Assembly: GCA_003024985.2 (NCBI GenBank) | Contig: PXIH01S0025265.1 | Reading direction: 5' to 3' (one strand) | Origin: Euperipatoides rowelli | Lineage: Eukaryota > Onychophora > Udeonychophora > Euonychophora > Peripatopsidae | Length of the DNA: 10,922 nucleotides | Part shown: piece after piece, positions 1 to 7,290 of the stretch | How the letters are laid out: the number at the start of each line of letters is the position of its first letter | Numbering within the stretch: position 1 is the first letter of the stretch | The notes under the pieces: generated by a model | Databases searched by the model: none | Told to the model about the DNA's origin: nothing | The model's input: only the letters and a program-made list of their open reading frames with translations | Made by a program: the position numbers and the translations under genes

Positions 1-1080
1 TATTTTTTTTAATCTTATATTTAATAGGCTACGTTAGTATGACATTTTTTAAGGGGTCAAAGGTTGGAGTCGACCTTTGACAGATATTGACTTCTAATAG
101 TAAATCAACAGTTCAAAGTTTATATGACGTATGAAATTATTCTTTAGACATCCAATGAAATTTGGATCACAATCAACAAGGGTGGATAGAGATAGATTCG
201 TAAGCAGGCTAGCCGTTCGCTAGCTCTCTGGCCGCACTTCAAGACTGCAATACCGGGTAGGAACGTAAATAGAAAAGTGTCTATAGAATCTTTTGTAGTT
301 GAGTTAGAAACTACATTTTTTTTTGTTCAAATTTCACATCCTTTCTCTATTAAGGCATATAAGTGGTTTTAATTATATTAATCTGGGGATTTTTAAAACC
401 GCCGATCTTTAGACCATACTTTTTATATACACTGGCGTTCAGCTCCCCTATCGGCCACTTTGAAATAATTAACATAGAAAATGCAATATTAACGATTTAG
501 ATAATTTTACCGTCTCTGGGATTCTTTAAAATTGTTAATTCTTAATATTAAACTATTTTTAATGGAAAAAAAACTACAGGGATTAATTAAGGACATATTA
601 AACCCTTAGATATCCTACTGAATCATGTCTTGAATTATTTATTTGATAAAATCAAATTTTTTAATCTACCAGGTTACTGGATCATTAATTCGAATTCCAG
701 ACCTTTACAATTATTTACAAATTTATTTAATAATTCATCTGAATTCAATGTCAACGATATGTCGGTTTTTTATTTTAAAATCTGTATACTAGTTTGCCAT
801 TGAATTTTTTATTATTGATGTTTTATCTGATTTGTTTGACAGATTTTTACCTTACTATTTTTCATTTAAATTGTTTCATATCTCTTATAAATTCAATATT
901 TTACAGATTAAGGATATTCTTGTGTGTCATTCTCAAAAAAGTGGCAATTTCATGTCCCAGGGTTCCAGAGTGTGTAATTTTTAACTCGCAAAGAAAAAAA
1001 TGAATTTGAACTATCTAAATAGATGAGCTTTGTATGAACCATGATCAACTACTTTGTAAAATGAAAATATAATTTTTCTA
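1..1080. other. A+T-rich stretch without recognisable gene
   Basis: No reading frame here resembles a known protein on either strand. The longest open stretch (794-1003, +) encodes a Phe/Leu/Ile-rich chain, as expected from translating A+T-rich DNA. A locally G+C-richer patch lies at about 185-275 and contains two GCTAGC sites at 208-213 and 219-224 that could pair across a five-base loop. Another such patch lies near 400-460. Either could be a remnant of an older insertion, but I cannot identify them. Confidence 0.5.
56..81. repeat. Short inverted repeat (9-bp perfect arms)
   Basis: GTCAAAGGT (56-64) and ACCTTTGAC (73-81) are perfect reverse complements around an eight-base spacer. The left arm sits in GGGGTCAAAGGTTG, which resembles a direct-repeat-1 nuclear-receptor site (two AGGTCA-like half sites one base apart). 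The right arm carries the same sequence in reverse. It could be a receptor site pair or simply a hairpin; no nearby gene supports a function. Confidence 0.4.
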
Positions 1081-1103
1081 AAAAAATGGATTTTAATGGC
1101 AAT

Positions 1104-1116
1104 ATCATTCCCTCAC
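1104..1116 (+). repeat. ATTCCCTCA motif, copy 1 (left outer)
   Basis: ATCATTCCCTCAC is identical over 13 bases to the left arm of the hairpin at 1642-1654. It is the outermost left copy of a seven-member motif set that brackets the transposase pseudogene. Confidence 0.6.
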
Positions 1117-1300
1117 TATGTCCCCAGTCACATCTATAAAAAATAAAATTGGTCCACTTGCATTACAACATGGATTTTTAAAAAATTATTTATTAAATCC
1201 ATTCAAAGATCTTTAAATAAATATTTAAACATGAAATTTTCTATATTACCTAAAAAAAATTATTTTAGAACATATTTACATGTTGTCCCTAGTAATTGAT

Positions 1301-1313
1301 GTCATTCCTTCAC
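1301..1313 (+). repeat. ATTCCCTCA motif, copy 2 (one mismatch)
   Basis: GTCATTCCTTCAC carries one C-to-T change in the core. With its left flank it reads GATGTCATTCCTTCA and matches the right-flank copy at 4613-4627 at all but one position, in direct orientation. Confidence 0.5.
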
Positions 1314-1472
1314 ATAACTACAATTCTTCCACTATTCGGTCAAAAGAGGGCAGCACATTCACTATATTGGTCTACAAAGGCCTGTATAGAAGTGAAGTGA
1401 AGACACGATTTTGTTTTATTACTAACAACATTCCATATTGACTGTCATATGGTTCTCAACTTCTAGATCAAA

Positions 1473-1971
1473 GTAAGTATTTTTATTACCCATCATTCAC
1501 CCATCAATTATAAAATTAATGAAAGTAAAATTAAAACAATTTTTTGTGGCATAAAATTGTTGCAATTATGTTTCAGAAGGTATTTAGTAATTTAAAACAT
1601 AATTTCCAATGGCACACAAAACTGGTAATCCATTTGATTTCATCATTCCCTCACAATTTCATTATGTGAGGGAATGATTCTAATTGTGAGGGAATCATTA
1701 TACAATAAATTGAATTTTTTAAACTTAATAAGTCTAAGTTAAGTTAATCTACTTTAGGTTATTATATTTATTTTTACATGCTATGTTATTTTTTTATTGG
1801 AAGAATTAAAAAAGACTTAAAATTTTGCATTAAGAGTAGGCTATTGCAAAGTAGCATGTTAAATTTTTATGCCTACTATTTTTTAAAAATAAAAATGGAT
1901 TGATTTTTAATTTGAAATAATGTTTCTTCTAAAATGAAATTATATAGGCTATTTTTTTTATATTTTTCCAG
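1473..1971 (+). other. Putative 5'-leader intron of the transposase gene
   Basis: A consensus donor, GTAAGT (1473-1478), lies downstream of a comparatively G+C-rich stretch (about 1330-1472) that could be a leader exon. A pyrimidine-rich tract ending in TTTTTCCAG has its AG at 1970-1971, twelve bases before the first ATG of the transposase at 1984. The intervening 499 bases are A+T-rich and contain the ATTCCCTCA hairpin and two TAGGCTA heptamers. The splice is inferred from consensus only; no transcript evidence is available. Confidence 0.35.
1642..1698. repeat. ATTCCCTCA motif cluster, copies 3-5, forming a hairpin
   Basis: ATCATTCCCTCAC (1642-1654) and its exact reverse complement GTGAGGGAATGAT (1666-1678) form a 13-bp perfect inverted repeat with an 11-base loop. 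A third copy in the reverse orientation, GTGAGGGAATCAT, follows at 1686-1698 with one change outside the core. The cluster lies inside the putative leader intron of the transposase gene. Clustered sites in both orientations are what a transposase or repressor binding array would look like; that role is inferred. Confidence 0.65.
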
Positions 1972-1983
1972 TATAAAATTAAG

Positions 1984-2434
1984 ATGGGAAAGGTATCAAA
2001 GGAGGATTTGAGGCTGAAAAAGAAAGAGTATGACCGAATGAGGAGATAAAATTAAATCCAATCCAATCCTGCATTCAAAAATGAAAGAAAAGGAGAGACT
2101 AAAATATTTAAAGAAAATTGAAAAAGGGCAGGCCAAGACTGTAAATAAAATGACTACACGTCAATTAAGACAAAAAAGAAAGCAGTGGAAAAAAAATTCC
2201 AAAAGTTATAGGCAGAAGATATAAAGTAAGAACAGACAGAATAAATTAGATGTGGAAATCTTGCCAGAATTCACAAGGAGTGAGTAGGTGAGTTGTATTA
2301 TGGGAACATCACAGGCTGGAGCTGGACGTCGAAGAGTTTTAAGGAAGAGGTCAAAAACAGTTAGAGAATTAAATGAAGCAAAAGATCAGCTTTCCATTCA
2401 AAAATCTCGAGCCGAAAGATATAAAAATAGGTAG
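1984..2434 (+). pseudogene. N-terminal basic region of the transposase
   Basis: The start ATG at 1984 opens MGKVSKEDLRLKKKEYDRMR, then hits TAA at 2047. The same protein continues one base out of register from 2048 with KIKSNPILHSKMKEKERLKY and later LRQKRKQWKKNSKSYRQK. In-frame stops at 2222 (TAA) and 2285 (TAG) interrupt it. From 2300 comes a 44-codon open piece with GAGRRRVLRKRSKTVRELNE and KSRAERYKNR. The chain is highly charged and probably helical, and in family members it precedes the core; a DNA-contacting role is plausible but not shown. One frameshift at about 2047 and two stops account for all the breaks in this block. Confidence 0.6.
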
Positions 2435-2477
2435 GCTATTTAAGAATCATTAGGCTAGTAAAAACAATAAAAACAGC

Positions 2478-2606
2478 ATGACACCTCGTGGAAAAATAAA
2501 AAATCTCTGTAAAGAGAAGGTATCGCCAGCTGTACAAAAAAGGTTGATTTTTGGCGAAGCTTTACATTCACAATTAAAAGCAAATTGGAAAACAGTTATA
2601 AATTGA
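2478..2606 (+). pseudogene. Transposase fragment with 'KVSPAVQKRLIFGEALHSQL'
   Basis: A 42-codon open stretch begins MTPRGKIKNLC and contains KVSPAVQKRLIFGEALHSQL, a block I recognise from the same invertebrate family, where it follows the basic N-terminal region. It is separated from the preceding block by about 45 bases carrying two TAGGCTA heptamers, which may be a decayed short intron or an indel. The next piece (2603-2684, RILKKYKRF) is again in a different frame. Confidence 0.5.
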
Positions 2607-2739
2607 AGAGAGAGTTTTGCAAAACTGTAACTGGGCGGATTTTAAAAAAATATAAAAGGTTCGCTTGTGAGAAGTCTTCTTAAATTACAAAGGGTTCTTA
2701 CGATCATTAAAATTTTTAACCAAGAATCACGATAGAAAG

Positions 2740-3005
2740 GGCAGTGTTAGTAATAAAATTGTACATGATATACAATAATTTTTTGAAAGAAATGTGTTTC
2801 AAGAATGCGTCCTGGAAAAAAAGATTGTATCACTAGAAATAAGGTAAAGAAGCAAAAAAGAGTTCTGAATGTATTCTAAATTTGAATGAGTTATGCTAGA
2901 TTTTGTCGATTAAGACCATTCTGGGTCTTAAAACCAAAAGTTACTGATTGAGAAACATGCAAATGTTATGATGCATGCAAACATGGAAATACTAGTTTCA
3001 AAAAT
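2740..3005 (+). pseudogene. Middle Cys-rich block of the transposase
   Basis: Frame 1 gives a stretch ending in FFERNV (2740-2799). Frame 3 then continues from 2802 with RMRPGKKDCITRNKVKKQKR, MSYARFCRLRPFWVLKPKV and ETCKCYDACKHGN. The family pattern, as I recall it, is a 'FFERDDVSR' motif, then 'KKQKR', then 'FCRLRPFWV', then an 'ETCLCxxHxN' cluster that probably binds zinc. Here the last cluster has shifted spacing (C-x-C-x4-C-x-H), and stops lie near 2876, 2882 and 2948. The next 150 bases (3006-3152) are too decayed to read with confidence. Confidence 0.55.
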
Positions 3006-3385
3006 GTACGAGGATAAAATTACAATGTACATAACACCAAAAGATGTTTTCAAAGATATGTGATAATAAAAAAGAAGAATGTTTATTAAGAAAATTACAA
3101 ACTTTAAATTATTAAAGTTTGTAAAGATAAAACACTAAAATTTAACACCTTTAAGCCAGAACAGGAAGTGAAGTACAAAAAGTGGATATCAGTGAGAAGT
3201 AATTATTATTTGAAGGATGTTAAAAAAAGTCATGTCGAAACCTGTAAAGCAAGAGATACAAACAACATTATTTCATTTAGTGAATGAATTAAAACATGAT
3301 ATAAACCCTTTTATGGTACATGTTGGAACATTGTGCATCAATATTCAGTAATAGATCATCTAAAGCAGAACCTCCAGTCAGATGC

Positions 3386-4051
3386 GTATTAATACATATA
3401 GACTTTAACGAAAATTACAGCTGCAAGTATGGTGAAGAAATTCAGTCAGTGCACTTTGGTGGAGCTCGATAACAAATAACGTTACACACAGGTACCGGTA
3501 TTCTCTACAGAAAACAAAACAATTTGTTGAGATCTAATTCTTTTGCCACTGCAAGTAAATCACTCAGACACGATCCATCGGCCATTTGGGCTCATCTAAT
3601 GGCCATTTCAAATTGGATTTTTGAAGGACCTTGCACAGAGTACAGGAATCGAAAATTGTTTCATATATCAAATCATATTCAAGATCTGTTCCCAGGTGTA
3701 CAAAATTTTACATGGAATTTCACAGGCTGGCCATGGAAAAGGAGCACTGGATGGTGCAGGTGGAACATTGAAGCGCACTGCAGACAGAATGTAGCTGAAG
3801 GGAATGATGTTAACACATCTGACATTTTGGTTGAAACTTTAAACCAACAATGCACAGGAATTAAACTGTTTACAATAGATGAAGATTCAATAAATAAAAC
3901 TGACAGTCTGTTTACTAAAGATTTGGAACCATTCTTGGGGACATTAAAATTTCACCAAGTAGTATACAGCTTGGCTCACAGTTTATTGGATTTTCGTTCA
4001 CTCTCTTGCGCTTTAAGTGCAACTTCATGGAATCTAAACATTTTCATATAA
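3386..4051 (+). pseudogene. Putative catalytic core of the transposase
   Basis: Frame 2 reads VLIHIDFNENYSCKYGEEIQ, then a TAA at 3470, then on through LRHDPSAIWAHL, FEGPCTEYRNRK and VAEGNDV to a stop at 4049-4051. The candidate first acidic residue is Asp in IDFNENY (codon 3401). The second position, Asp in the family's SDGP motif, is Glu here (codon 3623). The stretch before it looks about 15-20 residues short compared with family members. The third motif, AGHGKGALDGAGGTLKRTAD, is encoded in frame 3 at 3726-3791, bounded by two compensating shifts, so the frame-2 translation there is nonsense. Near the end, FRSLSC is the start of another family motif. The remainder down to about 4130 is in another frame. 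Confidence 0.65.
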
Positions 4052-4229
4052 GTTCCGGATATTCAAATACATCTCCTGTAAATAGGAATGACCATCAGAA
4101 ATCAAAAATATTGCATGCAAGAGATAAAGTTGTTTTTTTTTAAGATTTTTAGATATTGGCTATTTAATATTTTTTAAACAAGAAAACCACCTTTTCAAGC
4201 ATTAATTATTTTTTCTCCTTTTTTTTTAG

Positions 4230-4496
4230 TATAGGCAAACTACTGTTAAAAATACAAGTTTTGAAGTTGGCAAGAGGGTGATGGTCGATTATAATAAAAC
4301 TTTGTATCCTGGGGAAATCTTATCAGTGGCGGGCAAGGAGGCTGTGATTAATGTTATGGTTTCACCTGGAAATAATCAATATAAGTGGCCAACCAACAAA
4401 GATATTCATACATACAGTTTTGTGGATATCAAGTACAAATTTCCACAACCTACACCTTGTGATAGCAGGGCAAGCCAATATAAATTTAATAAATAA
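4230..4496 (+). pseudogene. C-terminal exon of the transposase ('KWP' module)
   Basis: A pyrimidine tract ending in TTTTTTTAG has its AG at 4228-4229, and an in-frame TAG covers exactly those bases, so the frame can only open by splicing. From 4230 the frame runs unbroken for 88 codons to TAA at 4494. Recognisable pieces are FEVGKRVMVDYNKTLYPGEI, VNVMVSPGNNQYKWPTNKD and DIKYKFPQPTPCDSR. I know this pattern (VGxxVxVxYxxxxYPGxI ... VMV ... KWPxxxD ... PxPxxSR) as the C-terminal part of the same uncharacterised family. It may be a small beta-barrel of the SH3/Tudor kind, but that is a guess. It is the only sizeable block with no break. Confidence 0.6.
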
Positions 4497-4578
4497 TTTC
4501 ATGTATACGGCAAATGTTATAAGAATTTAATAAATAATATGAAAATAAAAAATTTTTATTGTCTTTAAATTAAATAAA
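4488..4578 (+). terminator. Cluster of AATAAA polyadenylation signals
   Basis: AATAAA occurs at 4488, 4529, 4544 and 4573, at and just after the stop codon of the C-terminal exon. This fits the 3' end of the transposon transcript. In such A+T-rich DNA chance copies are expected, so only the position argues for function. Confidence 0.35.
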
Positions 4579-4613
4579 TTTTAAATAATATTAGAACAGT
4601 AATTTCAACAATG

Positions 4614-4647
4614 ATGTCATTCCCTCATGTTTGACATCATTCCCTCA
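4614..4647 (+). repeat. ATTCCCTCA motif, copies 6-7 (right flank, tandem)
   Basis: Two exact cores (4619-4627 and 4639-4647) repeat with a 20-base period, both in the + orientation. They lie about 120 bases beyond the stop codon of the transposase gene. They mirror the left-flank copies and make the motif specific to the two flanks of the gene within this window. Confidence 0.6.
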
Positions 4648-4866
4648 TTTTTTTTCATTACTAAAATAATTAATATGCATGAAAATTTTAGTGGAATAGT
4701 GTGGTTATTATTTTTTGATTGTTATGATAGTGATATATTTTGGGGGGGAAATGTTATTTTTGAAACAATTTAATTTTTTACAAAAAAAAAATTGAAAATT
4801 ACCACTTTTCAGAGAATGACACATATACTATAGCTACAGTATAATTTCATCTACGTATTAGGATTA

Positions 4867-5401
4867 TTTAGGGTTCAAACTTTGGGAATTCCTCAGGGAA
4901 TAGCTTATGGTAGTAATATGGCCAATCTTTTTCTATTCTTTTATGAAAATAGATGCTAACATCTATGGAGATAGAGTATTCTACATATACATCTGACCTT
5001 TTCTGTTCTAATTTAGTTTCTTATACTTTTGACTTAAATTTATCCTAATGAGTTATCTCTTTCAAGAGTTAATAACGATACTAAATCAGTAGTTTATTTA
5101 GATCTTTCTATTAATTTAAATACCAAAACTATAACAGTCTACGACAAACGTTGTGACTTTAATTTCAAATTTCTAAGCCTACCCTGTCTTTACTCTAATA
5201 TTTCCATAGATGTGGTCAAGAACGTTATGATAGGCCAAATTGTCAGATTCTTTATTTAAGATATGTAATACTTCTCATGATTTTATATACAATTTAGAAA
5301 TTCTGTTTCATACTCTTATTTCTAATGGTTTTAGTTGTCAATGTATGTATGGTGTGTACTTTAAAAAAATGCATATGATCAAACAATTACCGTATGTCTA
5401 A
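4867..5401 (+). pseudogene. Reverse transcriptase remnant
   Basis: Frame 1 (4873-4957) encodes LGIPQGIAYGSNMANLF followed by LFFYEN. This is the 'GIPMGxxxAPLxADLFLxxYE' motif of a reverse-transcriptase family common in cnidarian, mollusc and fungal genomes. Frame 3 (to about 5035) has TYTSDLF where the family has RYxDDxL, so both catalytic aspartates of the active-site box are affected. Frame 1 resumes at 5038-5256 with IYPNELSLSRVNND, YLDLSINL and VYDKRCDFNF; frame 2 (5261-5401) has ICNTSHDF and LISNGF. These match the C-terminal part of that family in order. The N-terminal palm and fingers are missing, so the copy looks 5'-truncated, as is usual for target-primed retroelements. I cannot decide between a Penelope-like and another non-LTR class. 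Confidence 0.65.
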
Positions 5402-6004
5402 AATATTCCGGATAACCCTTATTGTTATTAGGCTATAATATTTTTATATTTTTTATTTTTCAATAGTTCTTCCTTATTTTATGCAATTTTCTATCTTTGA
5501 AAATTGTTTCATATTATCACCAGATTTTGGCATTAAGCAAGCTACTTGTCAAGGATTTGAATCCTCTACAGATATTATACCAGTCCTTAAGCATACTTTT
5601 CTAGTTTATTTAGTAGAAAAATTTTTACTTACAAAAAAAATTTGCAAAAAAAAACATATTAGCCTACTGTTTTCTCTTCATAAACATCTAATGAAGCTAA
5701 TTTTAAAAAAAAAAAAACATCACTAGCCTACTGACCCTGAGACAGAGACTATAAAAAAAATCAATAATTTTCTTAATGAATGATCATAAAAAAAAAAACT
5801 TAGCATTATTTACAACAATTAATAATTTTTACCTTAGCCTACAATTTGTTAAACTGAATCATAGTTGAGGAGATCTGGATCTTGGGAACTGCTATAGTCT
5901 ATTGTCTTTAATTGTGTGTGTGTTAATGGAAGGATCCAGAGAGATGGAAAAATATTGCTAATGTCCATAATTACTTGTATAAAATTGAACAGGCATGGTT
6001 AACA
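5402..6004. other. A+T-rich non-coding stretch
   Basis: No recognisable gene. It includes long A runs (for example near 5705-5717 and 5788-5799) and four of the TAGGCTA/TAGCCTA heptamers (5429, 5660, 5724, 5835). The open stretch at 5481-5726 (+) gives a low-complexity Lys/Leu/Phe protein with no family resemblance. It could be decayed 3' DNA of the reverse-transcriptase element, but nothing in the sequence shows this. Confidence 0.45.
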
Positions 6005-6154
6005 ATGATAAAGTTCAAGGAAATGAAGGCGATCAGAAATTGGTTCAACATTTGCTTCTTAAGAATTCATCGTGAACATGGAGAATCAGATCCCTTGTCC
6101 TGGTCTCGAAAGGCGATGCAGGTACAACGTCAGCATCTTTACAGCACAGAGTAG
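6005..6154 (+). other. Unrecognised 49-codon open stretch
   Basis: Starting at ATG 6005 the frame encodes 49 residues rich in Arg, Lys, His and Trp (for example NWFNICFLRIHREHGE and WSRKAMQVQRQHLYSTE) and ends at TAG 6152. Its base composition is more balanced than its surroundings (about 5990-6260 is locally G+C-richer). I do not recognise it. It could be an exon or a fragment of a transposase DNA-binding region. The stops immediately after it and the lack of a clear splice donor argue against a simple gene. Confidence 0.2.
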
Positions 6155-6218
6155 CATGAAGTATTCAGGAAAATTTCATTACAGGAAAAAGGCCCAGCCA
6201 AATGAAATCTGTTGCTAA

Positions 6219-6245
6219 GGAATAGGCTTTTAAAGCCGCTATTCC
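6219..6245. repeat. Near-perfect 27-base palindrome
   Basis: GGAATAG (6219-6225) pairs with CTATTCC (6239-6245). Inside, GCTTT (6226-6230) pairs with AAAGC (6232-6236) around one T (6231), leaving only CG (6237-6238) bulged. It could be a cruciform or hairpin, or a symmetric protein site. Confidence 0.45.
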
Positions 6246-6369
6246 CGCTGATGAATAAATTTTTGATTAGTAATGAGATAAATGCGTCTGATCCAATTTT
6301 ATAGATCATTTTAGGTCGTCTGATATAGAGAAGCTCTATTGGTGTAACTAGGTAAACAAATAGCGGTAG

Positions 6370-6396
6370 ACAGGAAGTGAAGTTGGCTTCCGGTAA
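6370..6396. promoter_or_regulatory. Inverted pair of ETS-like motifs
   Basis: ACAGGAAGTG (6370-6379) and CTTCCGGTAA (6387-6396, reverse complement TTACCGGAAG) both fit the GGAA/GGAAG core of ETS-family binding sites and face each other. There is no adjacent recognisable gene. Short motifs like this arise by chance, so this is a weak call. Confidence 0.2.
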
Positions 6397-7290
6397 TGGA
6401 GGATGAGTTTACATGAACATAAATTTTGACAGATCTACACTTTTGAAGTAGGTTAAGATAATTTTTAGTAGCAGAATGATGATTTAAGTAGAGAAGTAGT
6501 ATAGGCTACAGTGATTAAACTCAGAACAGGTTTGGTTTTAGATTCCATAAATCAAATAAAGAAACACACTCACACAATTATAGTAACGTGAATGAAAGCA
6601 GGAAGGCTCGAAGTGCTGCACACAAATATATAAAATTCTTGTGATGCGTCTTGTAAGGGTAAAATTGACAAAAGTCCAAAGCAAATAAAAAATACTAAAC
6701 TCCATATTAAAATTCTTAAATTGTATCATTAGTTGGTTTACATATGATGGTCAGAAAATCAAAATTTCCTAGTAGGCTAAAATAACAAAATTTTCATAAA
6801 ATTTTATTTTTACAGTCAAAAATTGTAACATACAGCTTGTTTTAGTCTCTCTTATATTTTTTTAAAAATAAAGGTCAGTAACACTTTAGTCTCTCAAGGT
6901 AGTAATCCCAATTAAAAAAACAAATAAAAAAAAAAACAATTTTAGAAATAACTCAAAACAAAATTGCCATATTCTTTCTCTATCCAAAATCCTTTCAGAA
7001 TATACAGCCTACCTATCAGAGTAGGTTAATTACACAAATGTGAATTTAGCATAATAAAAAATATAAAAAGGAATATTAATGAAAAGGTCATTTTAAACCT
7101 TATACAGTAATATAAAAAATATATAATAATAGGCTATCCAGAAAATTTGTTTTGGCATTTAAAAAAAAAAACACAGTCATTGTTTATTCATACACAGAGT
7201 GGAGTAGAGAGTGGCACACATACACAAGGGACCATTAATAAATTAAATTAAAGGAATTACTCAAGATACTACTGGGAGTTCTTATTGTAA

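Larger units (their letters stand above)
1984..4496 (+). pseudogene. Decayed transposase-like gene of an uncharacterised invertebrate family
   Basis: Blocks of one protein lie in order but in changing frames: 1984-2049, 2048-2434, 2478-2606, 2603-2684, 2740-2799, 2802-3005, 3153-3285, 3310-3350, 3386-4051 and 4230-4496. From memory of the family, intact members have a lysine/arginine-rich N-terminus, a Cys/His block after an 'RPFW' motif, then 'DFxENY', 'SDGPxTQYRNK' and 'GHGKGAxDGxGG..KRTAD', and a C-terminal 'KWP' module. Nearly all of these are visible here. The order of acidic residues suggests an RNase-H-like DDE/D nuclease; that is inference. Internal stops lie at 2222, 2285 and 3470, and there are many frameshifts. 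A leader intron and an intron ending at 4229 are likely. The gene is not functional as it stands. I cannot assign a superfamily; Sola-like or an unnamed group should be tested. Confidence 0.7.
6155..7290. other. Non-coding stretch between the open piece and the hAT relic
   Basis: No protein-coding resemblance on either strand. It contains the palindrome at 6219-6245, the ETS-like pair at 6370-6396 and three TAGGCTA heptamers (6502, 6773, 7130). The missing N-terminal part of the hAT transposase would be expected near 6700-7290 if the copy were full length, but I find no BED zinc finger or other hAT block there. Confidence 0.45.

Noticed and set aside
185-275. G+C-richer patch with GTTCG-like sequence as a tRNA-derived SINE
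   Set aside because: No matching A-box and B-box pair at the right spacing, and no cloverleaf can be drawn.
794-1003. 69-codon + strand open frame
   Set aside because: Composition is Phe/Leu/Ile-rich as from random A+T-rich DNA, with no motif or family resemblance.
2288-2314. GTGAGT donor and CACAG acceptor in the N-terminal transposase block
   Set aside because: The intron would be only 27 bases, and the family-like reading frame runs straight through (MGTSQAGAGRRR), so splicing here is not needed.
1104-4647. ATTCCCTCA copies as a CRISPR-like array
   Set aside because: Copies are few, in mixed orientation, with irregular spacing over 3.5 kb, and the window is eukaryotic.
5481-5726. 81-codon + strand open frame after the reverse-transcriptase relic
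   Set aside because: Low-complexity Lys/Leu/Phe product running through A-tracts; no resemblance to retroelement proteins.
3161-6383. Exact 14-mer ACAGGAAGTGAAGT shared at 3161-3174 and 6370-6383
   Set aside because: A few shared 14-mers are expected by chance in 10.9 kb of this composition, and there is no extension on either side.
6538-6729. 63-codon minus-strand open frame
   Set aside because: Unrecognised hydrophobic/aromatic product typical of A+T-rich chance frames; no start or splice context.
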